This document shows, in pieces, positions 47,990 to 58,689 of a stretch of 64,000 nucleotides of DNA. Every line of letters starts with the position of its first letter. Within the stretch, counting starts at the first letter, position 1. The notes below the pieces were generated by a model, which had not been told where the DNA came from, made no database searches, and worked only from the letters and a program-made list of their open reading frames with translations. Source of the DNA: Phoebastria nigripes (lineage: Eukaryota > Chordata > Aves > Procellariiformes > Diomedeidae); the NCBI GenBank assembly GCA_035582835.1, contig JAYKAV010002553.1, positions 2,795,775 to 2,859,774 on the forward strand, written 5' to 3'. Both the position numbers and the translations under genes were made by a program.

Positions 47990-48980
47990 AGAGGGCCTCA
48001 GGCCCCAACACTTGAGGGCCACTCCCGCCGGGCCTGGCACTGAGGGGGCCCGGGAAGCCCCCGCCATACTCGCCCGCTTCCTCGCGGGAACAAGAAGCGC
48101 CTCCCCATAAACCCCCAACCCTCCTGGGCAGAACCGGGGCCAGACCCCACCACGCCGGGGCCGCCACACACGGTCCCTCCCCTCCCAGGGGCGGCCCCAC
48201 TGCGGGCCCGGCGCTACGGCCCTTCCTCTGCCCTCGCCGCCCCTCTTGGCGCATACTAAAGACGGCGCAGCCGCGCTTCGAGAATAGCCCCCCTCCCCCC
48301 GCCCCCTCACAGCAGCGGGGAGCCCCCCTTAGCGACTACGCCAGGAGCGCAGAACGCCCCTTAGCAACCAGCTAGGCCGCAGCATCCCCGGCCTTTCCCA
48401 GCCGCNGCGGCCGCCTCCCCCCCGCCCTTCCGCCGGGAAGGCCGCGCTTACAAGTCGGTGCCGAGCTGGGTGAAGCCAGAGTTGAGGCAGCCACGGGCTA
48501 TGCGCCTCCAGAGGAGATCGCGGCTACTGAGGAAGCGCAGGCGGCGGCAGACCTGGCCCAGGCGGCCCAAGGCCTGCGCGTCCAGGTAGGAGCAGATGAG
48601 GAGCAGCAGCTCCTCGGGTAAGGCCCAGAGCGGGGAGGAGGGGGGGGAGGAAGGGGGAGAGGCGGCCCGGGATCCCCCCTCCGCCTGGGGGGATCGGGGG
48701 CTGCCCTTCCTCCCCATGGAGCAGCAGCTCCTGCCCCTCCTCCCCGGGAGCCGGAGCTGCTGCTGCCCGGGGGAGGCCAAGCCATGGACGGGGGCAGCCG
48801 CTCCCCAGTCACATGGGGCAGGAGCCGCTGCCTGTCACTCCCCCCCTGCGGGGGAGGAGGCGGCTACCGGGGCGGGAGGGGGCCCGGGGCCGCCGAGCTG
48901 AGCCCACCCTCGTTAGCGAATTAATTCATTAACGGGAGCCGCTGGGACTCCCCCTGCGCAACTGCCCCCCTCGCGGCCCG
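47990..48980. promoter_or_regulatory. FBXW4: CpG island promoter of FBXW4
   Basis: A block of high GC and CpG content, unlike the flanks, covers exon 1 and both sides of it. There is no TATA box near the start. GC-box (SP1-type) words occur on both strands, for example around 48868-48882, and a TCACATG E-box lies near 48811-48817. The transcription start should be within about 250 bp right of the ATG at 48717, but the sequence does not fix it. This is a typical dispersed-initiation housekeeping promoter. Confidence 0.8.
48452..48717 (-). CDS. FBXW4: FBXW4 exon 1 (start codon and F-box)
   Basis: This exon encodes residues 1-88 plus two bases of codon 89. The proposed start is the ATG at 48717-48715, the first in-frame ATG I find and in a fair Kozak context (TCC before, G after). 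The open frame continues upstream without an ATG to at least 48780. Residues 1-29 are Ser/Pro/Gly-rich and probably disordered. Residues 30-72 form the F-box, which binds SKP1: it begins LWALPEELLLLICSYLD, continues through a GRLGQVCRRLRFLSS core and ends DLLWRRIA. The exon then reads LNSGFTQLGTD, very close to mammalian FBXW4. The donor is GACTT followed by GTAAGC (intron from 48451), leaving phase 2. Two other frames are also open here because the DNA is GC-rich; they are shadows. Confidence 0.95.
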
Positions 48981-49180
48981 GCGCACTATTCTTCTGAGCT
49001 GGGATTAGTAACATCACCTGATCCACGTATTCATTAATAACGTGAATAATTAATGGTGGGGACAGTGATCCCAGGTAACCAGAGCATCTGCTCCACCACC
49101 TGGAGCAACCCAGCTAGGCACTGCACCCCTGCGAAGGAAGGTGAACAGCAAGGTGATTAATGCTTATTAACTATCCTTGA
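48895..49180. promoter_or_regulatory. Candidate conserved element beside the FBXW4 promoter
   Basis: Immediately upstream of the CpG island the sequence turns AT-rich, with a run of homeodomain-type cores: GCGAATTAATTCATTAAC at about 48915-48932, TATTCATTAATAACGTG near 49027-49043, AATAATTAATGG near 49044-49055, and GATTAATGCTTATTAAC near 49155-49171. Such clustering, with a few CpGs kept, is typical of vertebrate developmental enhancers. It lies on the FGF8 side of the promoter. Conservation was not tested. Confidence 0.4.
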
Positions 49181-50338
49181 GCAGGGTCAGGAACGCCTGT
49201 CACCCACGAAGTGACAGCAGGGGTCATCTGGTACTGCACAGCAGTTTTCAATGCTCCCAAATTCCTGGGCCACATAAAAGAAAGGGTCTTCCCCACATAA
49301 GAGCATTCCCTGCTACAGTGGATTTAAGGCTGGCTTTTCATAGGGACCCTTCAATGCAGTCCATTCCCCCTTCCAGGGCTCCATAGAGCAGGGGCTGAAA
49401 AGTGCTCACACTTCACACATATGTGTACATACATACAAGCACACCGCCACGAAAGAACGGTTCATAATAACTGAGTCATTGTTGCCATCCACAGGAGCCT
49501 GGAGTACTGACAACGCAGAAGGATTCTGGTCCAAAATGGCAAAGTAGCCCTCCACAGACAGTAGAGCAGGAAAATATGAGTCTAGTGTTGTGTTATTCTT
49601 TCTTACAGTACTTTCCACTCTACAGAAGCCTGAAATGGTTGGGGAAATGTCTCCCTCAAAATTAAAAAAATAGATAAATTATAAGAAGTTCATCATCTGC
49701 CTAGAATGCTTTGAACAGGTATCACTTACCCACCACAGTCTACATCTCCTTTTGCATAGTGGAGTAGGAAAATAAATTTCAGCATATAATGAGGTTACCA
49801 TAGCATACAGGCCTTTAGACAGTACTTGCATCCTGTTCCAGAAGGTCATCTTGTCTGTGTAATCTCAAGCACTCAAATATTCATGTGACTAAATCACCAA
49901 CTCTGGAAGCCTNGTATTTGAGAGGTTCAAAACTGCTGGCTGAGGAACTGTCTGGTCCATTTACACCGAGTTTCAATACACCCTGGAAGTCAGGGAAGTT
50001 CCAGAAGGCAGCAAATGTTTTATCAGCATTTATAATGAGTGAATCAGATGGCCCAAGTAATTAACAATTTCTCAACCTAAGTTTCAGCTCAGGTGAAATA
50101 ACAACACATCTGGTACAGGACTTAAGTAGCCAATTGAAAGGGAGGTAATATAACAAATTTTGCTTAAAATGAGATTATGGAAACTTGGTGTGAATGCAAT
50201 TTTATATCAACTTAATATCTTTTTGATGACATTAAACTTAGCTCTTTTGTAATAGACTTTGGCAACGTCTGAAACATTAAATTTATTAAAAGCTGAGTGA
50301 CTTCTCTGTCTTAAATTGTTATTGTAAAGACAGATTTA
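49181..50338. other. Intergenic; AT-rich candidate at 49980-50335
   Basis: The first 800 bp show nothing identifiable. From about 49980 the DNA is AT-rich with TTTATAATGAGTG, AAGTAATTAACAATTTC and ACATTAAATTTATTAAAAGC; this may be another non-coding element but is weaker than its neighbours. Confidence 0.35.
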
Positions 50339-51310
50339 TTATCAAGTTGGTCTTTCTCTAGTAGGATCCCACAGAGACGGCTTATGGACCCTACACTATT
50401 TAGTATTTTTACTAGAAACCTCAAAAAATTCTGAAATCATTATTAGCAAAGCTTTGTAGAAGGCACAAAGCATGGGGCAAGAAGCAAAGGATGCTTATGG
50501 CTGCATAACCCTATGTTAAGTTTAGGCATAATCAAATCGTATGTATTTCAATCAAGCCAAATGTAAAGTCTCACATCTAGGAACAAAGAATGTAGGTCAC
50601 ACTGAAAGGATGTAACTCTACCCTGCAAAGCTGCAATTCCGTAAAGACTTCATTAAGATGAATAATCAGCTAAACGTGAGCTCCTTCTGCAGTGCTGTGA
50701 CCAAAGGGCTAGTGCTGTNCTGGGAAACAAACAAGAGCCGGGAGGTTCTTTTACCTCTGGTTTTGACTCTGTTGTGACTGCTTTGGAAATAATTTGTCCA
50801 GCCAACATTTCAAGAAGGATGTTGAAAAACTAGAGGGGTTTCAAAGAAGAGTAGTAAGAATGATTACAGGACTGTCAAACATGTTTTATAGTGAGACCCA
50901 AAGTGCTCAGTCTATTTAGCTTTCTAAAGAGAAGGTTAAGGTGTGAGGTGATCATACCTTATGAGCACTGAAACAGGAAGAAAAATCTGGTAATACCAGG
51001 ATCTTCAATTTAGCAGACAAAGAGATAAGATCTCTTGACAGAAGGTGATGGGAAACAAATTCATAAATAAAGTGTGCTTTTGTAGTGAAGAAAATTAACT
51101 GTTGAAACAGCTTATCAAGATTTATGGTAGATTCACCATTACTGGATTTTTTTAAAAAACAGTATCAGGGTTTTTTTTTCCCTTAGAGAGAGAGCCTGGC
51201 TAGACCACGACTACTAAAACTTAAATCAGGAATTGACCTGGCTAGTCCTAACTCGGGATATCAGACTAAGACAGTCAAAGGGGTCCCTTCTGGTCTTAGG
51301 CTCTGTTACT
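50339..51310 (+). mobile_element. CR1 LINE, 3' part, degenerate
   Basis: About 970 bp of an old CR1 element in sense orientation. Near the start, IPQRRLMDPTLFSIFTRNL corresponds to the reverse-transcriptase motif PQGSVLGP-LFNIFINDL of CR1 ORF2. Familiar 3' phrases follow: CATCTAGGAACAAAGAATGT, AATCAGCTAAACGTGAGCTC, CAAAGAAGAGTAGTAAGAAT and GGTCCCTTCTGGTCTTAGG. Many frameshifts make it inactive. It is an ancient copy rather than a young bird-specific one. Confidence 0.75.
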
Positions 51311-52539
51311 CTACAGAGGCTGCATCTGCATAGTGCATGTCTCCCTGCACTGTGTGACACCCATATTCCAGTGTACAGTAGTCTCCAGTCTGTGGCCGTG
51401 CCACTTTACCAAGGAGACTACTTGGTGCAGTCCAGAAGGAGCCTGGGTGCAAAGTAACATGTGCAGTGTGACCCTCTNGGATACCAGGACCAAGGTATGG
51501 ACAAGTGCATCTGTAGAAGCGGGGCCTTAGTGCTCTCCAGTTTGTGACCCAAGGTATAAACAACTATGAAATATTTGGCTAAGATGAAATGTGTGTGTGC
51601 GTGTAATAGTCGTGGAGAGGGTCAAATGTGCTCCAGATGGGACACAAAGTAATATGAAGAAAAAATGATGATATGTTGCTGTTAAATGTAACATTGTTTT
51701 CTAGTATGGATAATTGCCTTACAACATAGTAACAATAATTATTCTTTGCCCAAAACATAGATATCATCCGTTATTTTCTTTGTTTTCTAAGAGAAATGGA
51801 CCTGCAACTGTATACACTTGTTCTCAGGCATGGTTTCAGCTACTGTGAGTGCTGTGGAGCTGTCAAAGCTGTGCATCACAGGCTGAGAAACCAATGGTGC
51901 TAGTCTTCCCAGCAATGCCGAAGTAAGTGCATATGTAGGTGTCTGCAGGAGCAAGAACCAAGGAATATTCTGAACTGTTACTAAAACTGTACATGTAGCA
52001 TGATTATTTCCATTACATTGTTCATACTCTAATAAAGGACTCAGTGCAGGTGCTCAGTGCAGTATAATCATAAAGTCAATAATGCATCCTTCGCAAATCT
52101 TACAGTCAAAGATCCCAATCCTTTCATGGCCCATGACCACTCTGAACCTCTAGAAAATGGAGTAGGGTTCTGTGCTGATGTAGCAGACCATTCCAGCATC
52201 ATGGCTTGCAGGGTTTGTAAGCTAAAAATTGTGGGGCTTATACCTGTAAAGCTTGTGCTTTAACAGTGTAAGTCAATGAAATCCAGCTTGGAAGAAACAC
52301 CATTTCAATACCTGCCTGTCAATTTTTTTTTTTTTTTCTGTCTTCAAGGGGTTTTATTCTTTGCAGTGCCCTCAAATACACCTTTCCAGCTAAAGACACA
52401 ATCATGTGGACAGCTCTTTGTTTTGTTTTTCCTTCCAACCAATGCTTTTGTGTATTTCTGAAACTTAAGACACCTCCTCTGCTACTACAGTACTTATCTG
52501 TAACACCATCGCTTTGAGGGATTAAGGCAGGTTACTTGT
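51311..52539. other. Intergenic segment without supported elements
   Basis: Nothing identifiable apart from a T tract at 52323-52337. Confidence 0.55.
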
Positions 52540-52970
52540 TACACACTTAGATCAAGAGTTATCTGAGTAGAAAGTCTATCCCGTTAGGGTTGGCGGAATC
52601 TGTTTTTGATCTTGAGTTGTTTTGATTTTCTCTGAGAGCAAGTAACATGTTATTTTAACTTCTGAATAAGGTGTGCTACCTGACTGTGTCTCTTCTGTTT
52701 GGCAGAAAGGATTAGAAACCTCCACAGAACTTGCACTCTATTAAAGCAGAGTGCTCGCCATTGAGAACCAAGGAGCTGAATTGTTTTCAGATTATATGTG
52801 TGTGTGTGTCTTTCCCACATCAAAGACTTTGATGGAAGCTGTTCACGCTATTGTCAGGAATGCAGGGATTGGCACAAAGGTGATTAGCAAAATTGCTTTT
52901 CTGCAGGAGAAGCACAAAAATTATCAAAGGATTAAAGAGGATAAAATTAAAAGGTTATGCTGAATTTGGG
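52540..52970. promoter_or_regulatory. Candidate Wnt-responsive enhancer block L
   Basis: It holds ATCAAAGACTTTGAT (52819-52833), a perfect palindrome of two TCF/LEF consensus sites (ATCAAAG and its inverse, one base apart). ATCAAAG recurs at 52923-52929, and CACAAAGG lies near 52873. GGTGATTAGCAAAATTGC, TGTTATTTTAAC and GATAAAATTAAAAGG provide homeodomain-like cores. The block lies about 4 kb upstream of FBXW4, on the side where FGF8 is expected. FGF8 in the limb ridge is a Wnt/beta-catenin target. Enhancer function is inferred. Confidence 0.45.
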
Positions 52971-53379
52971 GGTAAATTTTCTCCTTTTTATCCCAAATTA
53001 TACATATTGATTTGGTTTTACCTATAAAAGGTCTGCCAGAAGAAATCAGGATTAGAAGCTATTTGGTATGGGTCCTGTTAAAGGGCGAGGAAAAAACTTC
53101 CCTTAAAAATAATCCCAACAGACCCTATTCTGTGTGCTTCTAAACCACAGCTACAAGGAGCTTTTAATGAGTACCAAGGGCACCCAGCCAGCAGCCATCC
53201 CTACGAGGTTCTCAGCAGCCACAGGATTGGGACCTTTAGTCATAATTATGCTGAAACTTATGAAAAAAAAGAACAATTCCATAAATCAGTTTGTCATCAG
53301 TGATGCTGTTTGTTTGCTTTTCTCACTACACTCTGCTGACAAAGATACTAAAGTGAGGGGATCGCTTTCATTATCCACT

Positions 53380-54000
53380 TGCTAGGCACATGCAATGCTT
53401 TTGTATTTTGATCAGCAGCTGAGCTGCTTGAATGGTTTGGAAAAAAAGGCAATAAAAATGGATTCTCAAATATTTTAGTGTATCAAAATGAACAGCCGAG
53501 AGCTCTCTTGCTTGGCAAAACTGCAGTGCAATAAAAAAAAAGTATCACCTCCCATAGCCAGCAGAATTGTCTCATCTTGCTGGTTCAGACTCTATTTCAT
53601 TCATTTATTTTGAACAATCCCCTATTATTTGCTAAGTACCAGCCATATACCTATTTCTTGTCTTTGCATTTTGAGTTTTGTTTGTTTGTTTTACTAATCT
53701 GTTATTTTCTGGAAGTCACCCAGAATATTTTATTTGTTTTTAACCTCATTTATCAAAGTATTATCTAAAGCATCTGTTCAGAAAATGTTCATTTTAACTG
53801 TTTTCTCAACAATGGCCTTCTTCCTCCCCCCCAGGCCANATCAAGTTGTCACTCACCAGACAGCTGTGGAATTTGGAATCATTCCTTTTAAATGCTTTAC
53901 AATTCCAAATGGTAGATTTCTAATGGCACAATATGATTGCCACAAAGATCTTTAAATTTCCCAATCCTCCAGGCTTCAAAGGCTGGACCGTCCTTGATCT
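53380..54000. promoter_or_regulatory. Candidate conserved blocks M (53380-53570 and 53840-54000)
   Basis: The first part has TTGTATTTTGATCAGC, GGCAATAAAAATGG and TGCAGTGCAATAAA. The second has GGAATCATTCC, GCTTTACAATTCCAAATGG and ACAAAGATC. Both stand out from the T-rich intervening sequence. Compositional evidence only. Confidence 0.3.
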
Positions 54001-55469
54001 CCTGAAGGAATGCTTTTGAATCTTGTTCTTTTATAGGGGCTACCTATGAAGATATTTTAGGGGCTTTTTCCTTTCATACTTAGAGCCTGAGGAACTAAAC
54101 ATTCAAATACCCACTGGCTTCTCTGAGAGTAAGATCAAGACTTACGAAGTTGTTTCTAGAGATTTTCAGCTCAGTTTTCATTAATTCCACAGGTTGTTCC
54201 AAAACTTTTTGGTGTGTTTATAAAGCAGTGTAAGAGTGTCCTCGGTGTAGCAGTGACTATGATACTGTTTTATCCTGCATCTGCCTTCCACTTACATGGC
54301 TACTTCATGCAGTTCCTAGCCTGTCCATGAGCACGTCTGATGGTGTCCTGATTCATTGTGTGCTCGTGGGTACAAAGGGGTCCCTTGCTCCTGGAGGGTG
54401 CTCCACTGTCATATCACTTACAAGGTAATAATTTGCTCAAGGAAAGTGAGCAAACCTAATCCTACAGGCAGTTTTGGGTCTGCCTTGACCAGGCAACGAA
54501 GACAGAGCCTAATTACCTGCAACAATTACAAATTTGCAGAATTACTGGAGTTCTAGGCTTCCTTTTCTCTTCCCCTACAGCCAGAGGCAACATTTCACTA
54601 GTAGTCCTTTTTTGCATAGTAGGATTTCTCAATCAGGAGGCTGCCATTTTTTATTTCTCGCTGGTTAATTCTGTTTTATCTCATCACTGAAACACAGAAT
54701 TCATCAATCTGAAGTTAAGAGATTTATAGTGCAGCAACAGGAATCCGGCTGGTGCTAGAAGCAGCCTTTATTTCTATTCAGTTCAGCTTATGCCAAGCTG
54801 CAAGGCAAATTTTGCCCTCTATTCTCTTATTAATGAAGCACACATGTATATTAAAAAAATACAGAGTAAGGTATCCCCCTGTCCATACACTGTAGGTCCT
54901 AGTCCTGCAACGGAGCACCACGCGAGAGCAAGGTCCCACCTAGCAGATTCATCTGTAGGTTTGAGGCCTTCAGCTGTAAACCCCTTGGGGAAAGCACTGT
55001 GCTTTCTGTGCTGCTACAGCACCTCACATGGCACGACCTCTGCTGTGACTGCAGGCTCTCAGGCATTATTATAAGGAGCAACTAATGCTCTGTCACTGCA
55101 GTAACTGTATGTTTAGATATCCCGTATCGCTAATGCACGTGATTTTTAAGTAGTCCTCAGCCTAACCTCAGGTTTTGTGACGAGAACAACAAACTGCAGG
55201 AACAACTAATTACTAACCCAGTTTATGGGTCAGGGAACAGGCCTTAGATCCTCATTTACACAGGTTTCTTATGATCATGTAAGCCCTACCTCTCCCAGAC
55301 TATTTTTGTTTGTTTGTTTAGATCAGTTAAAAAAAAAAATCCCACGTCCCAAAATAGAGAATGTTTTCCTTTGGAACTGGAAGCAAACACACTTGATGGC
55401 TTTAACATCTGCTGGACAATGCGTGGATGGGTGGTGGGCACCTCACACAGTTTTGTGACAAACACATGT
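54001..55469. other. Intergenic; possible SINE tail at 54895-55075
   Basis: At 54895-55075, GTCCTAGTCCTGCAACGGAG and later CTGTAAACCCCTTGGGGAAA recall the tail of sauropsid MIR-like SINEs. The rest is unremarkable. Confidence 0.35.
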
Positions 55470-56140
55470 GCGTACAGCGTGTCAGATTATAAATCCAAGA
55501 ATAAAGAGTCATTAAAACCTCCCTTCTCTAGCCCACCTGCCATGAAAATAGGCTTTTCACTCTATCTATTTAAACTGAAAATGAGTATTTGGAAGGAAAA
55601 TGCCGACATTCCAGGGATTCAAGTCAAAATCTCCCCCTCCAGTAAAGGAGGTCTGTCAATTGAACATAAATTGATCCATTGTCTGTCTCCCATCAGGACC
55701 CACAAGCCACCCCATGCACATAGGCTTCTATTCTTACTAGAAACTGAGACCTCACAGTCCAAGACCATCACAGTAACATTTACATCTGTCGTTGGCTTGA
55801 TCTGAAACTCTGCATAATTCTCAAATACCTTTTCTGCTTTTGCAGGCTGTTAGTGCCTGGTGCGATTTTTGGGTGCAGATTCCAGTGAGATTAGCTTGCT
55901 ACCCAGCAGAGCATGAGCCCTCGTAGCTCCACCATGAGTGCAAATCTTTCTGCTGTTTGAAGGGAGGAAAGGAGAAAGAGCCACTTGCACTCTGGATCAA
56001 CTCTTACCAGAATTCACTTGAGTGTCATGAGTGATAAATTTGGTGCTATTCTTTCTCTTTTCCTCCAGGCTTGCAGTGGACTTATCATTGTTAGTGTGTC
56101 TGAACTATTAGCAGCATTATATTGAAATGCATCTCAAAGG
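55470..56140. promoter_or_regulatory. Candidate conserved block N
   Basis: Two patches: 55480-55740 with AGAGTCATTAAAACC, TCTATTTAAACTG, GACATTCCAGGG (TEAD type), GTCAATTGAACATAAATTG; and 55850-56140 with GTGATAAATTTGG, CTTATCATTGTTAG and GCAGCATTATATTG. The texture is that of conserved non-coding DNA. The overlapping 163-codon open frame on the plus strand has no domain and is judged chance. Confidence 0.32.
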
Positions 56141-57159
56141 ACAAAACAGCCGGGCTGTGCAAGATGCCCGTGACCCTGCAGAGGAGAAAGGGCTTCTGAC
56201 TTACAGACATCAGTTGTGACTCTTGAAACTGAATTTACTAGTATGTGATGACTGACAAATCACAATGCTTCTCATAGATTATTCTCCTTACCTGCAACTA
56301 TGCTTCTTTGTCTGTTTAGACGTTGTGAGCATTGTAACANGCTCTGAGCCTTATAACAGCATTAGTAATGCCAGGAAGAGAATGGCTTTTTAAAAGGGGT
56401 AAAGCCCACAGCACTTTTTTGTGTTGCTTATCTTTCTTTCCATGCACACAAACATACAAATGTGCTTTTTTTTCAGCAAGAGCCTCTGTACAAGGAATCA
56501 GTGAAGCCATCTACTTGCTTATTTTCTGTCGCCCGCTCTGAAGCNCAAGGCCCATTTGCTGCGTGGGTGCCCTAGCAGGTGTTTGGATGTGCAGGTGTGT
56601 GCACAGGCNAAGTCCCGGGCGCAAGCACAGACAAAGATTTGAATACCAGGGCCTTTCAGCCTGAACCTGACACTGCCACTTTAAAACCAGAGACATGGAC
56701 ATCAAAGTTTTCCACTCCCCAGAAGGAATGGACTATTTTGCACCCTTCCAAATGATGTCTCTCATCTCTCTGCCTTTCCTACAGCCTTCTCTCTCTCTCA
56801 CATACACACTTTTTCTAATACCATCCCTCCCTCTCCACTTCAAACCATGGGAAAAACCTAGGAAAAGCAGCTTGCCGACTAAGGGACCGTTTCACTGCAT
56901 TGTGTTTTCCAGCTAGACCTGAACAGACTGAAATCAATTCAACTCTCTCTCTCTCTCTCTTTCCCTCCCTCTCCCATGTCTTTTTTTGCTTCTCTTAGAT
57001 CGTGCTCTCTGCCTTAAGAAAGCCCAGTTTAGTTATATCCATCCCCATAGCAATCAAGTGACCAGTGGTTTTTTATTGCTTGTAAAAACACAGTATCTTT
57101 TTCATGGGAGTCAGGTTCTTCTTTGGTTTGAAATGCCCAGTGAGCAGTGGCAACAACAT
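56141..57159. other. Intergenic segment with CT microsatellite
   Basis: A (CT)n repeat lies at 56943-56961 within a pyrimidine-rich stretch. Nothing else is supported. Confidence 0.6.
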
Positions 57160-57810
57160 GCAGAATCTTTGATCAATTCTCACATATCCATTTGAAGTAT
57201 CTTTAGTAGACCTGTCAAAAGAAAGGGGCTTGGTAATTAATATTTTAATGTAGTGTACCAGCCTCTCATTGTGTTATTGGCAAGAGNCCTGATTTAACAG
57301 AAGTGCGCAGAAATAGCTGTATCTGATCTGAATTGCTACGTGTTCTAAAAAATATACATTATTAAAGCTGAAGTCCAGCTGTTGCTATATTAATATCCTC
57401 TGTTTTTTATTTGCTCCTACCTTTTGGAAGGTTTCAGTTTTCATTCTGAAATTTTCCAGGCTTGCTCCCAATACCGAGGTTATAACTGCAGGGTAAGAAC
57501 CAGAGGAGAATGCAAGAAGGTTCACTGGAAATTTGAACAGGCGAGATTCAGCACAGCGGAGCCAGCAGCCCGAAGAAGGCAGAAGTGTCACTTAAATTTT
57601 GATTGTACCACCTGTTGACAAAGGGACAGAATTAAGATGTGCGTGCAACCTGACTTTTATGCCTTCCAATCTTTGGAATAGTTAATTACGCAGTTAGTGT
57701 TCCCTTAACATATTTTTTCTTTCCCTGAGTTGTCCAGGGTCTCAGGGCCAGATGTGAGGTTGCTGTAAATAACAGTTTCACTGCATTTAACAGAATTATG
57801 CTGCTTTACA
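57160..57810. promoter_or_regulatory. Candidate conserved block O
   Basis: A consensus TCF/LEF site CTTTGATC at 57167-57174 is followed by GGTAATTAATATTTTAATG (57232-57250). The part from 57420 has ACCTGTTGACAAAGG, CCAATCTTTGGAATAG and GTTAATTACGCAGTTAG, then GCATTTAACAGAATTATG. CpGs occur in AT-rich DNA. Enhancer function is inferred from motif density. Confidence 0.38.
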
Positions 57811-58689
57811 TTGAAACAGGGTATCACCCAAGGACAACACAAAAATTATCCACCTGGCCTATCCAGAACTTCCATAATAAAGAAAACCCAGCAACCAAGA
57901 CTAACCACAAAACAGAAATGTCCAGTGAAAGCCAAACACCACCATTGCAAAACAGTTTAAGCAAGAAAAATAAAGGTGTTACGAAGTTGCAGGTTATCAC
58001 CACCACCCCACAGGCCTGAGCCCCAGGGGGGATTTTATAGCTTGCCCTGAAAAACATCAACACTCTCCCAGTCAAACTGGACTTGCAAAGTCCAGCCAGA
58101 AGATAATGGCAACCAAGAGCTTCTTCTCCTGTAGCCCCAGTTGACCACAAAATGCCGAGGTCTCGATATGCTTTAACAATAGCTAGATCAAAACCAGCGC
58201 TGCAGAAACCCACTGGCCACTTACAAGGCGTTCAGTTCAAGTCATGTCATCCATCACCCGGTCCCGGGGGNGTACATCCCATTTAAGAACTGAATTGTCA
58301 CCTTCTGTGCTACCTGCAGTTTCCAGCTGGAGGCTGGGGCAATCCTGAATACAAGCCATTGCACTAAAACCTGCCTTCCAGATTGACAAACTCAAAATCG
58401 GTTGTCTGTNTGTCTGTCTGTCTGTCACTGCCTGATGGGTATCTGTGAAAGTCAAGCAGAGCTGCTGGGTGCTCAACACCACTGGAAATGTCATTTTATT
58501 TAGGTGCCTAAATACTGTTTTCAGTGTCTAGCTTCTGACTCTTAACACTACACATACTGCAACTCACCTGCCTTTTGCACTACTTTGCTGTGATATGAGC
58601 TTTAATACTACAATTCCAAATCATTTCACAATCAGCACAACACAGCATGGGCTGTTTTTCCTCTACCACCTCAAATATACTGGTAGTAT
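57811..58689. other. Intergenic segment with TGTC microsatellite
   Basis: A short (TGTC)n tract lies at 58403-58426 with one N. Otherwise nothing recognisable. Confidence 0.6.

Larger units (their letters stand above)
37650..48451 (-). other. FBXW4: FBXW4 intron 1
   Basis: A 10.8-kb GT-AG intron (GTAAGC to CTGCAG). It contains candidate regulatory blocks at 38560-39250, 43640-43930 and 44770-45000, a MIR-like SINE at 43990-44215, a CATGCTTAA-type dispersed repeat at 40795-40875, and the downstream part of the promoter CpG island. A/C-rich low complexity lies at 39286-39330 and 47525-47590. The remaining stretches show nothing I can name. Confidence 0.88.
1..48717 (-). other. FBXW4: FBXW4 gene, 5' portion (exons 1-6 and introns)
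   Basis: The gene runs right to left from a CpG-island promoter near 48.8 kb and leaves the window at the left edge after exon 6. Six coding exons were placed by matching translated segments to the known FBXW4 protein and by requiring splice sites and phase to agree. They sum to 842 nt, or 280 codons plus two bases. The family protein is about 410 residues, so roughly 130 C-terminal residues (the last WD repeats) lie outside. FBXW4 is an F-box/WD40 protein, the presumed substrate receptor of an SCF (SKP1-CUL1-F-box) ubiquitin ligase; its substrates are poorly defined. The neighbouring FGF8 gene should lie beyond the right edge, as in other vertebrates, and DPCD beyond the left edge. Confidence 0.96.

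Noticed and set aside
47646..48254. 202-codon open frame on the minus strand
   Set aside because: It lies in the CpG island, where GC-rich DNA gives long stop-poor frames. It has no domain and lies in intron 1.
48498..48812. Second open frame over exon 1 (starts with ATG-like codon at 48812)
   Set aside because: It is Pro/Gly/Ala-rich and out of frame with the F-box; it is a shadow of exon 1.
55314..55805. 163-codon open frame on the plus strand
   Set aside because: No domain or codon pattern; it overlaps a motif-rich non-coding block.
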